Shown here one piece after another: positions 22,886 to 31,794 of a DNA stretch of 64,000 bases. Position 1 is the first letter of the stretch, and each line of letters begins with the position of its first letter. Below the pieces are notes generated by a model. It was not told the DNA's origin. It was given only the letters and a program-made list of their open reading frames with translations, and searched no databases. The DNA comes from an uncultured Eubacteriales bacterium (GTDB taxonomy: Bacteria > Bacillota > Clostridia > Oscillospirales > Acutalibacteraceae): positions 67,773-131,772 of the forward strand of contig CAKRRH010000002.1 of NCBI GenBank assembly GCA_934394855.1, read 5' to 3'. A program made the position numbers and the translations under genes.

Positions 22886-25222
22886 ATGAAAGATGTCGTG
22901 AGCGTACCGATAGAACATAAAACGATAAACCAAAGCGTTATCAGGCGAACGATAATCATGCACATATCGTCTGCGGTGTTTTCGGCACTTTTGTCCGTTT
23001 CACCTGCGTTCAATATGTTCCTGCCGTTCGGTACAGCGTTTTGTTCGGGAGTTAAAAAGGATTATTCGATTTCCGCAACGCTCGGCGTAATATTGATGTT
23101 CATGCTGACCGGGTTTTCGTCGGCGAACGGCGTTTCGGGAGTCGTTTACATAGGAGCTGCTGTGGTTGCAACCGCGTTGAAATGGGTTTTGTCGATTGCG
23201 GTTCATGACGAACGGGCAACATCAATAATCTCGTCGGTGAGCGGCTCATTTTTCGGCGGAATATGCGCTTTACTAAGCTTTGATTATTCAGCCGACGGGC
23301 TTGTGAGAATGCTCGGTGAAATGCTGTTTTGCGCCGTTTTCTCATATTTCATCAGCTCTGCAATGCCGCTTATAGGTGGCGGCAGACGAGCGGCAAAGCT
23401 ATGCGTTGATGAGCTGTGCTCGGTGCTTGTGCTGATTGCGACAATGTTGCTCGCCCTGTCGCCGTTTACGGTTTTTAATATATCGGTTGCTCGGATTGCG
23501 TCATTCGTCATTGTCCTTTTTGCGGCAAGATACGGCAAAGAAACAATCGGCACGTTTGGTGGAGTCATCTTCGGCTTTGCAATGAGCGTGTGCTTTGAAA
23601 AAGCATATTTCATCTTCGGGATATATGCCCTCTCGGGATTGCTCGGTGGCTTATTTTCACGAACCGGCACACCGATGTGCATTGCATCATTTGTCGGCGG
23701 CACTTTGCTGGTTTTAGCAGGATTCTATTCCGAGTCGCTTGTCCCGATAATCATTTTGGAAGCGATGGCGTCCGTTGCAATATTTTTGTGTCTGCCAAAG
23801 TCTGTTCATGTTGCCGTTGCCGATTTTGTATCGCCGTCACCTCGGTTTTCCCGTGTTGACGGACTGCGGCGCAATCTCATTAACAGAATGAAATTCGCCT
23901 CAAATGCACTCACCGATGTATCAAATACCGTAGATGAAGTGTCAGTGAGGCTTGCGAAAATGAACATGCCGACAATTTATGATGTGTTTGTCATGACAGA
24001 AAACGAGGCTTGCAAAAACTGCGGACTGCGGATTCATTGCTTTGAAACGCTCAAGGACAAAACCTATGATTCGTTCTTGAAAATGACACGAACGATCAGA
24101 AAAACAGGCAAAATCACAAATGACGATTATCCCGAAAAATGGTTGTCGAGATGTATGTATCCCGATGAAGTTTCGGCTTCGTTGGTAAAATATTTCACCG
24201 AATATGAAAGCCGCTGTCAGGCGCAAATGAGGATTGCGCAAATACGCTCGGTGATTTCCGACCAAATGGCAGGGCTGTCGGATATGCTCTATGATCTTTG
24301 CGAAGAGATGAATGTGTCTGAACAATATGACACATTAAGCGGCGAAGCGATTTTTTCGGCATTAAAGGGAATGGGTCATGTTGCGGACGATGTATGCTGC
24401 AAGCTTGACCTATCCGGCAAAATGACCGTCGAAATAATTCTTGGCGGAACCGATGTGCAAGGGGTCAGCAAGCTGAAACTGCTGAAAGCCGTCGATAATG
24501 CCACGGCAAGACGGTTCAATGCGCCGTGCATTGTGAACGCAGGCTCGAAACTGCTGATTACAATGTCGGAGATGACCGAATATAAGGTAGATGTCGGCGT
24601 GTCGCAATATTGCTGCAAAAACGAGCGGCTTTGCGGCGACAGCTATTGCTATTTTGACGACAGCCGAGGCAGAACGATAATGATGTTAAGCGACGGAATG
24701 GGCAGCGGCGGCAGAGCGGCGGTTGATTCAACAATGGCAACCGGGCTGATGAACAGACTGATCAAAGCAGGCTTCGGGTTTGAGTGTTCGCTCAAGCTCT
24801 TAAATTCGGCAATGATGTTCAAATCTACCGATGAATCGCTTGCAACCGTGGACATAACCGCAATCGACCTGTTTTCGGGTCAGGCGGATTTTTATAAAGC
24901 AGGCTGTCCCGAAACAATTGTGTTAAAGGGCAAGAAAATCGGCAGAGCAAAGTGCGGGTGCTATCCTGCCGGGATCGTGCGTGATGTGGAGTTTGACAAA
25001 ACAACCGCAATGCTGTCGGAGCATGATGTTGTCGTCATGATGTCGGACGGAGTTTGCGATTATGATATGCCGTGGATTGAGGAGATAATTCGCGCAAACA
25101 GCCGTTGCTCGGCGCAGAAAATGTCCGATATAATTGCGGCAGCGGCGGCTCGCAGGCGTGACGACGGACACGAGGACGACATCACCGTAATGGTTGGATT
25201 TATCAACAAAGTAGGTAACTAA
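22886..25222 (+). CDS. spoIIE: stage II sporulation protein E, PP2C-type phosphatase
   Basis: 778 aa from ATG 22886 (GGTGAG at 22874-22879). The N-terminal third has about ten hydrophobic segments (about 20-310); the centre is a regulatory region with a cysteine pair (NEACKNCGLRIHC); the C-terminal 200 aa are a PP2C domain with the metal-binding aspartates (RTIMMLSDGMGSG, VVMMSDGV, EDDITVMV). SpoIIE dephosphorylates SpoIIAA to activate sigma-F in the forespore and takes part in polar division. An upstream in-frame start at 22817 would lie in the promoter. This is direct evidence that the organism forms, or descends from, spores. Confidence 0.95.
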   Translation: MKDVVSVPIEHKTINQSVIRRTIIMHISSAVFSALLSVSPAFNMFLPFGTAFCSGVKKDYSISATLGVILMFMLTGFSSANGVSGVVYIGAAVVATALKWVLSIAVHDERATSIISSVSGSFFGGICALLSFDYSADGLVRMLGEMLFCAVFSYFISSAMPLIGGGRRAAKLCVDELCSVLVLIATMLLALSPFTVFNISVARIASFVIVLFAARYGKETIGTFGGVIFGFAMSVCFEKAYFIFGIYALSGLLGGLFSRTGTPMCIASFVGGTLLVLAGFYSESLVPIIILEAMASVAIFLCLPKSVHVAVADFVSPSPRFSRVDGLRRNLINRMKFASNALTDVSNTVDEVSVRLAKMNMPTIYDVFVMTENEACKNCGLRIHCFETLKDKTYDSFLKMTRTIRKTGKITNDDYPEKWLSRCMYPDEVSASLVKYFTEYESRCQAQMRIAQIRSVISDQMAGLSDMLYDLCEEMNVSEQYDTLSGEAIFSALKGMGHVADDVCCKLDLSGKMTVEIILGGTDVQGVSKLKLLKAVDNATARRFNAPCIVNAGSKLLITMSEMTEYKVDVGVSQYCCKNERLCGDSYCYFDDSRGRTIMMLSDGMGSGGRAAVDSTMATGLMNRLIKAGFGFECSLKLLNSAMMFKSTDESLATVDITAIDLFSGQADFYKAGCPETIVLKGKKIGRAKCGCYPAGIVRDVEFDKTTAMLSEHDVVVMMSDGVCDYDMPWIEEIIRANSRCSAQKMSDIIAAAAARRRDDGHEDDITVMVGFINKVGN

Positions 25223-25250
25223 ATATTGTGACTTTTGTTCATGCATTATA

Positions 25251-25278
25251 TTGACAAAATATGATAAAGTGTTATAAT
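25251..25278 (+). promoter_or_regulatory. promoter of the dockerin gene pair
   Basis: TTGACA (25251-25256), 16-bp spacer, TATAAT (25273-25278); the ATG is at 25301 with AAAGGAG before it. Confidence 0.82.
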
Positions 25279-25300
25279 AAGAAAAAAGGAGTTGTAATAA

Positions 25301-26416
25301 ATGAAAAGAAGTGTAAAAATTTTATCGTTTGTTCTTTCTGTGTGCATGATTATTTCCGTGCTTGGAATTTGTGCAAGCGCAGAAGAACCTGCAACTAAAA
25401 GCCGTTTGTTGATTTTAAGCCCGAAATGTGAGGAAGGCAGCGTTTTGGGTAAGAATGATCATTATATTGATGATACATTCAGTATGCTAATAAGTGATAA
25501 TAAAAAAAGAATAACATTTAAAAACACGGCAATGACAAAATCTGCGTTGCAAAGTGCAGTTTCAAGTTTCGCCAAGCAGACAGAGGCTCCGGTTAATTAT
25601 GTCTATGTTACTGCAACCGGTTCAGTTGATCCTGACGGAAACGCAAAAGTATATCTTTGCGACGAAGGTATATATTATTCCGAACTTCGTGAGATGTTGG
25701 ATGCAATCAGCGGAAAAGTCGTTTTAATGATAGACGCTGACTATTCGGGCGATGCAATTTCAAAGTCGGGCGAAGTAAACACAGCAAGTGCAAATGTTCT
25801 TGATGAAAAAAATGAAATTGAAACATTTAATTCTTCGGACATTGAGCAACAAATAGTTGATGTGTTTACAAAAGACGAGAGCCGGCTGAATGATTTTGAA
25901 ACATATGCTAATGAATCTGCCGAAAAATTTGATGGAAAATTGAAGTATATTGTATTTTGTTCGTGTCTTTCAAATGAAATGACCGGCAAAAAAGACATGG
26001 GTTTTGTAACAGAAGCTTGGACATCTTCTTTTGCGGTTGATATAAATGATAATACAAAATATTTTGCCGATGCCAATAATGATAACATATTGACAGCAAA
26101 AGAAGTTAATGATTACACCTGCCAATATCTAAAGGATAACTATCCCGAAAAGGCAGAAGAATATCATCCGTGCTATTATTCATATTACTATTTTGATACC
26201 ATATACTATAAAGATTTTATTCTCGGTGATGTGAACATGGACGGCAGTGTAAACATGAAAGACACTTTGGTGTTACGGCAATATATTGCAGGTTCAACAA
26301 GTTTAAACTCAAGACAGATTCAGCTTGCTGACATAAACCAAGACGGTGCTGTCAACATGAAAGACTATCTGTTTTTAAGAAAATACATTGCCGGTCAGTC
26401 GGTTACGGAAGATTAA
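25301..26416 (+). CDS. secreted dockerin protein with caspase-like fold, catalytic residues replaced
   Basis: 371 aa. Signal peptide 1-27 (cut after ASA). Residues about 35-305 resemble the C14 caspase-like proteases found with dockerins in ruminococci: a strand-loop YVYVTATGS where active members have a GHG, then the L..L..I.GKVVLMIDADYSG segment where active members have DxCYSG. Here the His position is T106 and the Cys position is D147, so it should not be a protease. An EF-hand-like DANNDNILTAKEV precedes the C-terminal type I dockerin (about 308-371; two Ca2+ repeats DVNMDGSVNMKD and DINQDGAVNMKD), which docks onto cohesin scaffolds. Confidence 0.85.
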   Translation: MKRSVKILSFVLSVCMIISVLGICASAEEPATKSRLLILSPKCEEGSVLGKNDHYIDDTFSMLISDNKKRITFKNTAMTKSALQSAVSSFAKQTEAPVNYVYVTATGSVDPDGNAKVYLCDEGIYYSELREMLDAISGKVVLMIDADYSGDAISKSGEVNTASANVLDEKNEIETFNSSDIEQQIVDVFTKDESRLNDFETYANESAEKFDGKLKYIVFCSCLSNEMTGKKDMGFVTEAWTSSFAVDINDNTKYFADANNDNILTAKEVNDYTCQYLKDNYPEKAEEYHPCYYSYYYFDTIYYKDFILGDVNMDGSVNMKDTLVLRQYIAGSTSLNSRQIQLADINQDGAVNMKDYLFLRKYIAGQSVTED

Positions 26417-26435
26417 CAGAAGGGAATATATTAAA

Positions 26436-27305
26436 ATGAAAAAATTGATTTCTTTTATCTGCACTTTTGTTTCATTGTGCATGGCTCTTACAATGATTGT
26501 CGGTGCTTCGAGTGTGCAGTCGTCAAATGAAGATGATTCAAGTTGGAATTGGATTTATAAACCGGTTTCACCCGCAAAAATAGAAAAAATTAATTCGGAT
26601 TGGTGGGGTCATAAAATAAAGGGATTTACCTTTGGTGTTCCGCAAATTGATGGCATTAATGATGTCAACGGTTTCCATGTAAGTTCTGACGAAGATCATT
26701 TTTTCCCCGTTGAAAAGTTTTCGGATTTTAATGAAGTAGGTTTTTGGATTGCTAAAAAACCAAACCAAAGATTTTGCGATTTGGATACTGATTTAGAAGC
26801 GAGAAGCGACTGTCGGGGCTATGCATGGGTAGATCATCACAGAGTAGCTACAAGAAGGAGAATTAATAACCCGGGGCTTCCGCCCATCTATTTTCGGGAT
26901 ACCTTTACAATAGTCCTTATCGGGGACTTTACTTACATCGGGAATGAATCGTTCTGCTTTCATACACGACTTAAAGATATTTACATTCCGGACAGCGTGA
27001 CCGAATTTGGCAAAAATGTATTTAATGAGCAAACAAACCCTGTAATTCACTGCACAAACGGCAGTGCGGCAATGAAATATGCGCTTGAAAATAACCACGC
27101 TTTTGACGCAGAGGGTTACGAGGGAATCACAGGCGACCTTAACTGCGACGATTCGATAAACATGAATGATGTTTTAACCTTGAGAAAGTACATTGCAGGA
27201 ATCAGAACTAAAGTTAATATCAACACAACAGATGTAAACGGCGACGGCGCTGTCAACATGAAGGATGTTTTGAAGCTTTGTAAAATGGTTTCAGGAATCG
27301 AGTAA
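26436..27305 (+). CDS. secreted dockerin protein with BspA-like leucine-rich repeat
   Basis: 289 aa from ATG 26436. Signal peptide 1-24 (cut near VGA). The middle about 90 aa resemble nothing I know. Residues about 165-225 form a BspA-type (LRR_5) unit: GDFTYIGNESFCFHTRLKDIYIPDSV, ending in the GSAAMKYALENNHAF cap common in surface LRR proteins. Type I dockerin at about 230-289, repeats DLNCDDSINMND and DVNGDGAVNMKD; the second half ends LKLCKMVSGI. Starts 19 nt after the preceding dockerin gene, so the pair is an operon. Confidence 0.85.
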   Translation: MKKLISFICTFVSLCMALTMIVGASSVQSSNEDDSSWNWIYKPVSPAKIEKINSDWWGHKIKGFTFGVPQIDGINDVNGFHVSSDEDHFFPVEKFSDFNEVGFWIAKKPNQRFCDLDTDLEARSDCRGYAWVDHHRVATRRRINNPGLPPIYFRDTFTIVLIGDFTYIGNESFCFHTRLKDIYIPDSVTEFGKNVFNEQTNPVIHCTNGSAAMKYALENNHAFDAEGYEGITGDLNCDDSINMNDVLTLRKYIAGIRTKVNINTTDVNGDGAVNMKDVLKLCKMVSGIE

Positions 27306-27356
27306 TTCTCACGCTATAAAATTGAATCTGAATTAAAAAATATCCATCGGTTGGGG

Positions 27357-27806
27357 TTACCAGCTGACGGATATTGGGCATAATATGGGGAAAAAGTTGC
27401 GAATAACGAGCCAAATCAGCAAAAGAATGCCGATTGCCGCCATTATTTTTCCGCTGTGCAAATAGGTTTTGATTTTCTTGCCAAAGGCGTGTGCGATCCA
27501 TTCGATATATGCGGTGATTATAATTATAATTGCGGTGATCGTAGTTGGATTTGAACGCAGACTGAGCAATATGTCGCCGTCTAAAAGTGCGACAACGCTT
27601 CGTGTGATTCCGCACCCCGGACAATAAAGCCCGGTCATTCGATAAAATAAACAGGTCGGAAGCGCTTTGCCAAAACCGATTATCGGGCGCGAGCAAATGA
27701 CGGTTAGCATTATCATCGCAATCGGCAAAATCAACACAAGCGTTCGATATATGAGCGGTCGTGATAAAAGCCATTCGTCCGCCCTTTTAATAAATGATTT
27801 ATGCAT
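27357..27806 (-). CDS. DUF2752 membrane protein
   Basis: 149 aa. It has the DUF2752 signature PTCLFYRMTGLYCPGCGITR (the CPGCG.TR motif) and three hydrophobic segments (about 20-40, 82-104, 122-143). Function unknown. It is encoded next to a DUF4190 protein on the same strand, a pairing seen in other gut Clostridia. Confidence 0.88.
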   Translation of the reverse strand: MHKSFIKRADEWLLSRPLIYRTLVLILPIAMIMLTVICSRPIIGFGKALPTCLFYRMTGLYCPGCGITRSVVALLDGDILLSLRSNPTTITAIIIIITAYIEWIAHAFGKKIKTYLHSGKIMAAIGILLLIWLVIRNFFPILCPISVSW

Positions 27807-27828
27807 TATAATATGTTTTTCTCGTGAT

Positions 27829-27853
27829 AAAAGCCGCCGGTTTGGCGGCTTTT
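27829..27853 (-). terminator. terminator after the DUF4190 gene
   Basis: AAAAGCCGCC (27829-27838) and GGCGGCTTTT (27844-27853), perfect 10 bp with A and T tails; it lies between two minus-strand genes and so separates their transcripts. Confidence 0.85.
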
Positions 27854-27866
27854 ATTTATTTGTTGA

Positions 27867-28598
27867 TTAGAAAAGCTTTGTTTTGATGAGATTGATGAAT
27901 CCCTCAAACCCACGGGCAAAGTCGTCATCATAATCATAGCCGTTAAAACCGTTATCGATTGAGATTCCGCCGACAGCGGCTAAAATCAAAATCGCAAGCG
28001 AAATTGCAAATCCTGCAGCACCGCAAATGATTCCTGCGATTGCAAAGCCTTTGTTTGCACCGGTCTTATTTGACTGAACCATTCCAACGATTCCGAGGAT
28101 GATTGCAACCAAACCGATGACAACACCGCCGCAAAAGCATGATGACAAAATCGAGACGATGCCGACAACCATTGAGGCAACCGCAAATCCGTTTGTTGAT
28201 TCGGGCTTTTCAGCCTGCGGATAAAACTGCTGCTGAACATTATATATCGGAGGCGTCGGAACACCGTTTTGTCCGTTCATATTCGGGTTTGGCGCCTGAT
28301 ATTGTCCGTTTGGCACATTGCCGTATGCAGGCGGCGTCGGAATCGGCGGTATGTTTTGCTGAAACTGTCCGTCGGGCATTTGATTCGGCATTTGATTCGG
28401 CGTCGGAATCGGCGGTATGTCTGTGGGAGCGGGCTGCGACGGCTGATCAAACGACGGAGTCGGAATTTCAACGCTCGGAGTCGGTGTGTCAAACACCGGC
28501 GACTGAACGGGTTCGGGCTGAGCGACAGGCTCCGGCTGAACGATCGGCTGTTCCGTTACATTATTATTTTCGGAAATGGGATTGTTGTTATTATCCAT
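27867..28598 (-). CDS. DUF4190 membrane protein with long Pro/Gln-rich cytoplasmic arm
   Basis: 243 aa. Residues 1-135 are low complexity, rich in Pro, Gln and Asn, with repeated PIPTPNQMPNQM-like units. Residues about 138-215 are a DUF4190 unit: two helices around GFAVASMVVGIVSILSSC and GFAIAGIICGAAGFAISLAIL. The C-terminus is short and acidic. Function unknown; such proteins are often placed near small membrane proteins such as DUF2752. Confidence 0.8.
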   Translation of the reverse strand: MDNNNNPISENNNVTEQPIVQPEPVAQPEPVQSPVFDTPTPSVEIPTPSFDQPSQPAPTDIPPIPTPNQMPNQMPDGQFQQNIPPIPTPPAYGNVPNGQYQAPNPNMNGQNGVPTPPIYNVQQQFYPQAEKPESTNGFAVASMVVGIVSILSSCFCGGVVIGLVAIILGIVGMVQSNKTGANKGFAIAGIICGAAGFAISLAILILAAVGGISIDNGFNGYDYDDDFARGFEGFINLIKTKLF

Positions 28599-28799
28599 AT
28601 TTTACTCCTCCAGAAATGCGTGTCAAATTATAGTTTCATTATAATAAAACTTGCGAAAAATGTCAACATAATAGTTAGCCTGTCGAGCGAACATAATACT
28701 TTTTTTGACCTGCCCGACAAAATGTTCACAAAATCAGCCGCACAAGCGAAAATTTATTATAAAAAGTAATAAAATAAATGCTATATTAACAATTTATAC

Positions 28800-28828
28800 T
28801 TGAAAAAAATATGAAAATAATATAGAAT
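28800..28828 (+). promoter_or_regulatory. probable promoter of pgk
   Basis: TTGAAA (28800-28805), 17-bp spacer, TAGAAT (28823-28828), 51 bp before the ATG. The rest of 28599-28800 is AT-rich with no other signal I can support. Confidence 0.6.
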
Positions 28829-28878
28829 GTATGTTAGACAATTATGTAAAAACATTTTCTTGAAAGGATGTTAATTTT

Positions 28879-30090
28879 ATGACAGCACTTAACAAAAAAA
28901 CAGTAGACGACATCAATGCAAAAGGCAAGCGCGTTCTTGTTCGCTGCGACTTCAATGTTCCGCTTAAAAACGGCGTGATCACAGACGAAAACAGAATCGT
29001 TGCCGCATTGCCGACAATCAAAAAACTCATCAACGACGGCGCAAAGGTAATTCTTTGCTCACATCTCGGCAAACCGAAGGGCGAGCCGAAGCCTGAATTG
29101 TCACTTGCACCTGTTGCAAAAAGACTTTCAGAGCTGCTTGACAAACCGGTAGTATTCGCAGCTGACCCGACAGTTGTCGGCGAGAATGCTAAAAAGGCAG
29201 TAGCCGAAATGAAAGACGGCGATGTTGTTCTTCTTGAAAATACCCGTTATCGTGCAGAAGAGACCAAAAACGGCGAAGCATTTTCAAAAGAGCTCGGCTC
29301 ACTTGCAGACATCTTTGTTAATGACGCATTCGGAACAGCTCACAGAGCACATTGCTCAACTGTCGGCGTAGTTGATTATGTTGACGAAGCAGTTTCGGGT
29401 TACCTCATCGAAAAGGAAATCAAATATCTCGGAAACGCTGTAAACGATCCGGTTCGTCCGTTCGTAACAATCCTCGGCGGCGCAAAGGTTGCAGACAAGC
29501 TCAGCGTAATTGAGAATCTTCTTAACAAAGCCGACACACTTATCATCGGCGGCGGCATGGCATATACATTTGTAAAGGCTCAGGGCGGTTCGATCGGAAC
29601 TTCTTTGGTTGACGACGAAAAGCTTGACTATTGCAAGGATATGCTTAAAAAAGCAGAGGAAAAGGGCGTCAAGATCCTTCTTCCGATCGACACAATGGTA
29701 GCTTCATCATTCCCGGATCCGATCGACGGACCGATTGAGGTTGAGGCTGTTGAAACAAGCAAAATCCCGGCTGACAAAATGGGTCTTGACATCGGACCGA
29801 AGACAGCTGAGATGTTCGCTAACGAAGTTAAATCGGCTAAGACAGTTGTTTGGAACGGACCGATGGGCGTATTTGAGAATCCGACTCTTGCAAAGGGCAC
29901 AATCGCTGTTGCAAAGGCACTTGCAGAAACAGACGCTACAACAATCATCGGTGGCGGCGACTCGGCAGCTGCTGTTAATACACTCGGCTTCGGCGACAAG
30001 ATGACTCATATTTCAACAGGCGGCGGCGCTTCACTTGAATTCCTTGAGGGCAAAGAGCTTCCGGGCATTGCCGCAATGAACGACAAATAA
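28879..30090 (+). CDS. pgk: phosphoglycerate kinase
   Basis: 403 aa, full length. Motifs: RVLVRCDFNVPL, SHLGKPKG, FVNDAFGTAHRAHCSTVG, ILGGAKVADKLSVIENLL, and the C-terminal nucleotide site WNGPMGVFEN and IGGGDSAAAVN. It converts 1,3-bisphosphoglycerate and ADP to 3-phosphoglycerate and ATP. AAAGGATG lies at 28862-28869. It opens a glycolytic block with tpiA and gpmI; gapA is not in the window. Confidence 0.97.
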   Translation: MTALNKKTVDDINAKGKRVLVRCDFNVPLKNGVITDENRIVAALPTIKKLINDGAKVILCSHLGKPKGEPKPELSLAPVAKRLSELLDKPVVFAADPTVVGENAKKAVAEMKDGDVVLLENTRYRAEETKNGEAFSKELGSLADIFVNDAFGTAHRAHCSTVGVVDYVDEAVSGYLIEKEIKYLGNAVNDPVRPFVTILGGAKVADKLSVIENLLNKADTLIIGGGMAYTFVKAQGGSIGTSLVDDEKLDYCKDMLKKAEEKGVKILLPIDTMVASSFPDPIDGPIEVEAVETSKIPADKMGLDIGPKTAEMFANEVKSAKTVVWNGPMGVFENPTLAKGTIAVAKALAETDATTIIGGGDSAAAVNTLGFGDKMTHISTGGGASLEFLEGKELPGIAAMNDK

Positions 30091-30104
30091 TAAATCAATT
30101 GACA

Positions 30105-30140
30105 CTAAAGCGTAGATGTGGAAACATATTTACGCTTTAG
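30105..30140 (+). other. hairpin after pgk
   Basis: CTAAAGCGTAGATGT (30105-30119) pairs with ACATATTTACGCTTTAG (30124-30140), loop GGAA, with a small bulge. No T-run follows, so it is more likely a partial attenuator or an mRNA end-protector than a full terminator; the glycolytic genes continue after it. Confidence 0.55.
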
Positions 30141-30188
30141 CGCAAAATGGAGATTTTTCTTCGTTTTTCCCAAAAAGGGGGAATTAAT

Positions 30189-30947
30189 ATGAAGATATTT
30201 AGCGCTCTTTATTCGCACAAAAGACTTGTCACGGCTTGCCTGTCGCTGATAATTGTAATCAGCATTGCGCTCACTCTTATTTTCGGCGTTAAAGGCTGGT
30301 TGACCTATGATGTTGACAAGGATTCGGACGACCAATATTCCGTGGCGAACGATTCGGGCGAAATGATTGAAGACATATCGCTCGTCGGAAAGACCGTCAC
30401 CGCGCAATATGAAATCGACCGACCGTTTAATATGTTTGGCGTTGACACTGTCTATAATCCGAACTATTATTTTGACCCCGACAATCCCGATCTTCCGCTT
30501 TATGATGTAAAAATCGTTGATGAAACAGGAAAAACGGTATTGTCAAAGACCTATCGCTCCGTCAGCTCCATTGGCGGGTCCAGATTGCTCGGAAATTATA
30601 ATTCCAAAGGCGAGCATCATGTTTACACCGTGACGATAACCCCGAAAAATCCGGGTGTTCAGGACGAATATGTTATGCTGATGCTTAAAAGCGACGAAAT
30701 GAAATTTTTTGATAAAAACGGTAATCAAAAGGTGAGCGAAACACCGCTTAAAATCGGCGATAAATCGATCGACGGCTATCAGCTCGTTGCCGGAGTCAGA
30801 CGCTTTGAGGTAAATTCCGATAATCGGATTTTAAAATGGACGGCTATGCCGTATGTTATCGAAGCCGAGATTGTGCTGCTTATTGTTTGGTCGGTTATTC
30901 GGGCGGTCATCACAAGCAAAATCAAGAAATCAAACCAAAATGTATAA
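30189..30947 (+). CDS. two-helix membrane protein, function unknown
   Basis: 252 aa from ATG 30189, with AAAGGGGG at 30174-30181. One N-terminal helix (about 15-35), an extracytoplasmic domain of about 190 aa rich in beta-type sequence, a second helix (about 222-242, VIEAEIVLLIVWSVI), and a basic tail (SKIKKSNQ). I do not recognise the fold. It sits between pgk and tpiA on the same strand, which is unusual in a glycolytic operon; nothing in the sequence links it to glycolysis. Confidence 0.7.
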   Translation: MKIFSALYSHKRLVTACLSLIIVISIALTLIFGVKGWLTYDVDKDSDDQYSVANDSGEMIEDISLVGKTVTAQYEIDRPFNMFGVDTVYNPNYYFDPDNPDLPLYDVKIVDETGKTVLSKTYRSVSSIGGSRLLGNYNSKGEHHVYTVTITPKNPGVQDEYVMLMLKSDEMKFFDKNGNQKVSETPLKIGDKSIDGYQLVAGVRRFEVNSDNRILKWTAMPYVIEAEIVLLIVWSVIRAVITSKIKKSNQNV

Positions 30948-30977
30948 ATTGATTTAAGAAAGAAAGGACTAATTATT

Positions 30978-31745
30978 ATGAACAAATCATGCAGAAAAGC
31001 AATTATTGCAGGTAACTGGAAAATGAACAAAACTCCTAAGGAGACAACAGCGCTCATCAACGAGATGAAGCCGCTTGTAAAGGACGCAGACTGCGAAGTT
31101 GTTCTTTGCGTACCTTATGTTGACATTGCAGCAGCAGTTGAGGCAGCAAAAGATTCTAACATCAAAATCGGCGCAGAGAATGTTCATTTTGAAAAATCAG
31201 GCGCATTCACAGGCGAAGTTTCAACCGATATGCTTCTTGAGTGCGGAGTTGAATATGTTATCGTCGGCCATTCGGAGCGCAGAACATATTTCGGCGATAC
31301 CGATGTTACAGTAAACAAGCGTGCTCTTGCAGCTCTCGGCGCAGGACTTAAAACAATCATCTGTGTTGGCGAAACTCTCGATCAGAGAAAACAGGGCATC
31401 ACAAAGGAATTGCTCGCAATGCAGACAAAAATCGCTTTGAACGGCGTTGAAAAGGATCAGCTCAAAAATGTGATCATCGCATATGAGCCTGTTTGGGCAA
31501 TCGGCACAGGCGAAACAGCTACTGCAGATCAGGCAGACGAAGGCAACAAGATCATCCGTGACGCAATCGCAGATATGTTCGGCGAAGATGCCGCTCAGTC
31601 TGTTACAATTCAGTATGGCGGATCAATGAACGCTAAAAATGCCGACGAGCTTCTTTCAAAAGAAAATGTTGACGGCGGTCTTATCGGCGGCGCATCACTC
31701 AAGGCAGAGGATTTCTCAATCATTGTAAAAGCTGCAAGCAAATAA
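30978..31745 (+). CDS. tpiA: triosephosphate isomerase
   Basis: 255 aa. N-terminal IIAGNWKMNKTP with the phosphate-contact Asn and Lys, catalytic His in IVGHSERR, catalytic Glu in AYEPVWAIGTG, and phosphate loops YGGSMN and GGLIGGASL. It interconverts dihydroxyacetone phosphate and glyceraldehyde-3-phosphate. GAAAGGA lies at 30962-30968. Confidence 0.97.
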   Translation: MNKSCRKAIIAGNWKMNKTPKETTALINEMKPLVKDADCEVVLCVPYVDIAAAVEAAKDSNIKIGAENVHFEKSGAFTGEVSTDMLLECGVEYVIVGHSERRTYFGDTDVTVNKRALAALGAGLKTIICVGETLDQRKQGITKELLAMQTKIALNGVEKDQLKNVIIAYEPVWAIGTGETATADQADEGNKIIRDAIADMFGEDAAQSVTIQYGGSMNAKNADELLSKENVDGGLIGGASLKAEDFSIIVKAASK

Positions 31746-31794
31746 TTGAAATAAACATTACAATATTTGCTTTGGAAAGGACTAATTCAGATCT

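Noticed and set aside
28260..28500. Short repeats that might be a CRISPR or direct-repeat array
   Set aside because: They encode Pro/Gln-rich PIPTP and NQMP units in the DUF4190 protein; no regular spacer pattern.
28640..28790. Inverted GAACAT...ATGTTC upstream of pgk as an operator
   Set aside because: Short, AT-rich and widely spaced; likely by chance, so not listed.
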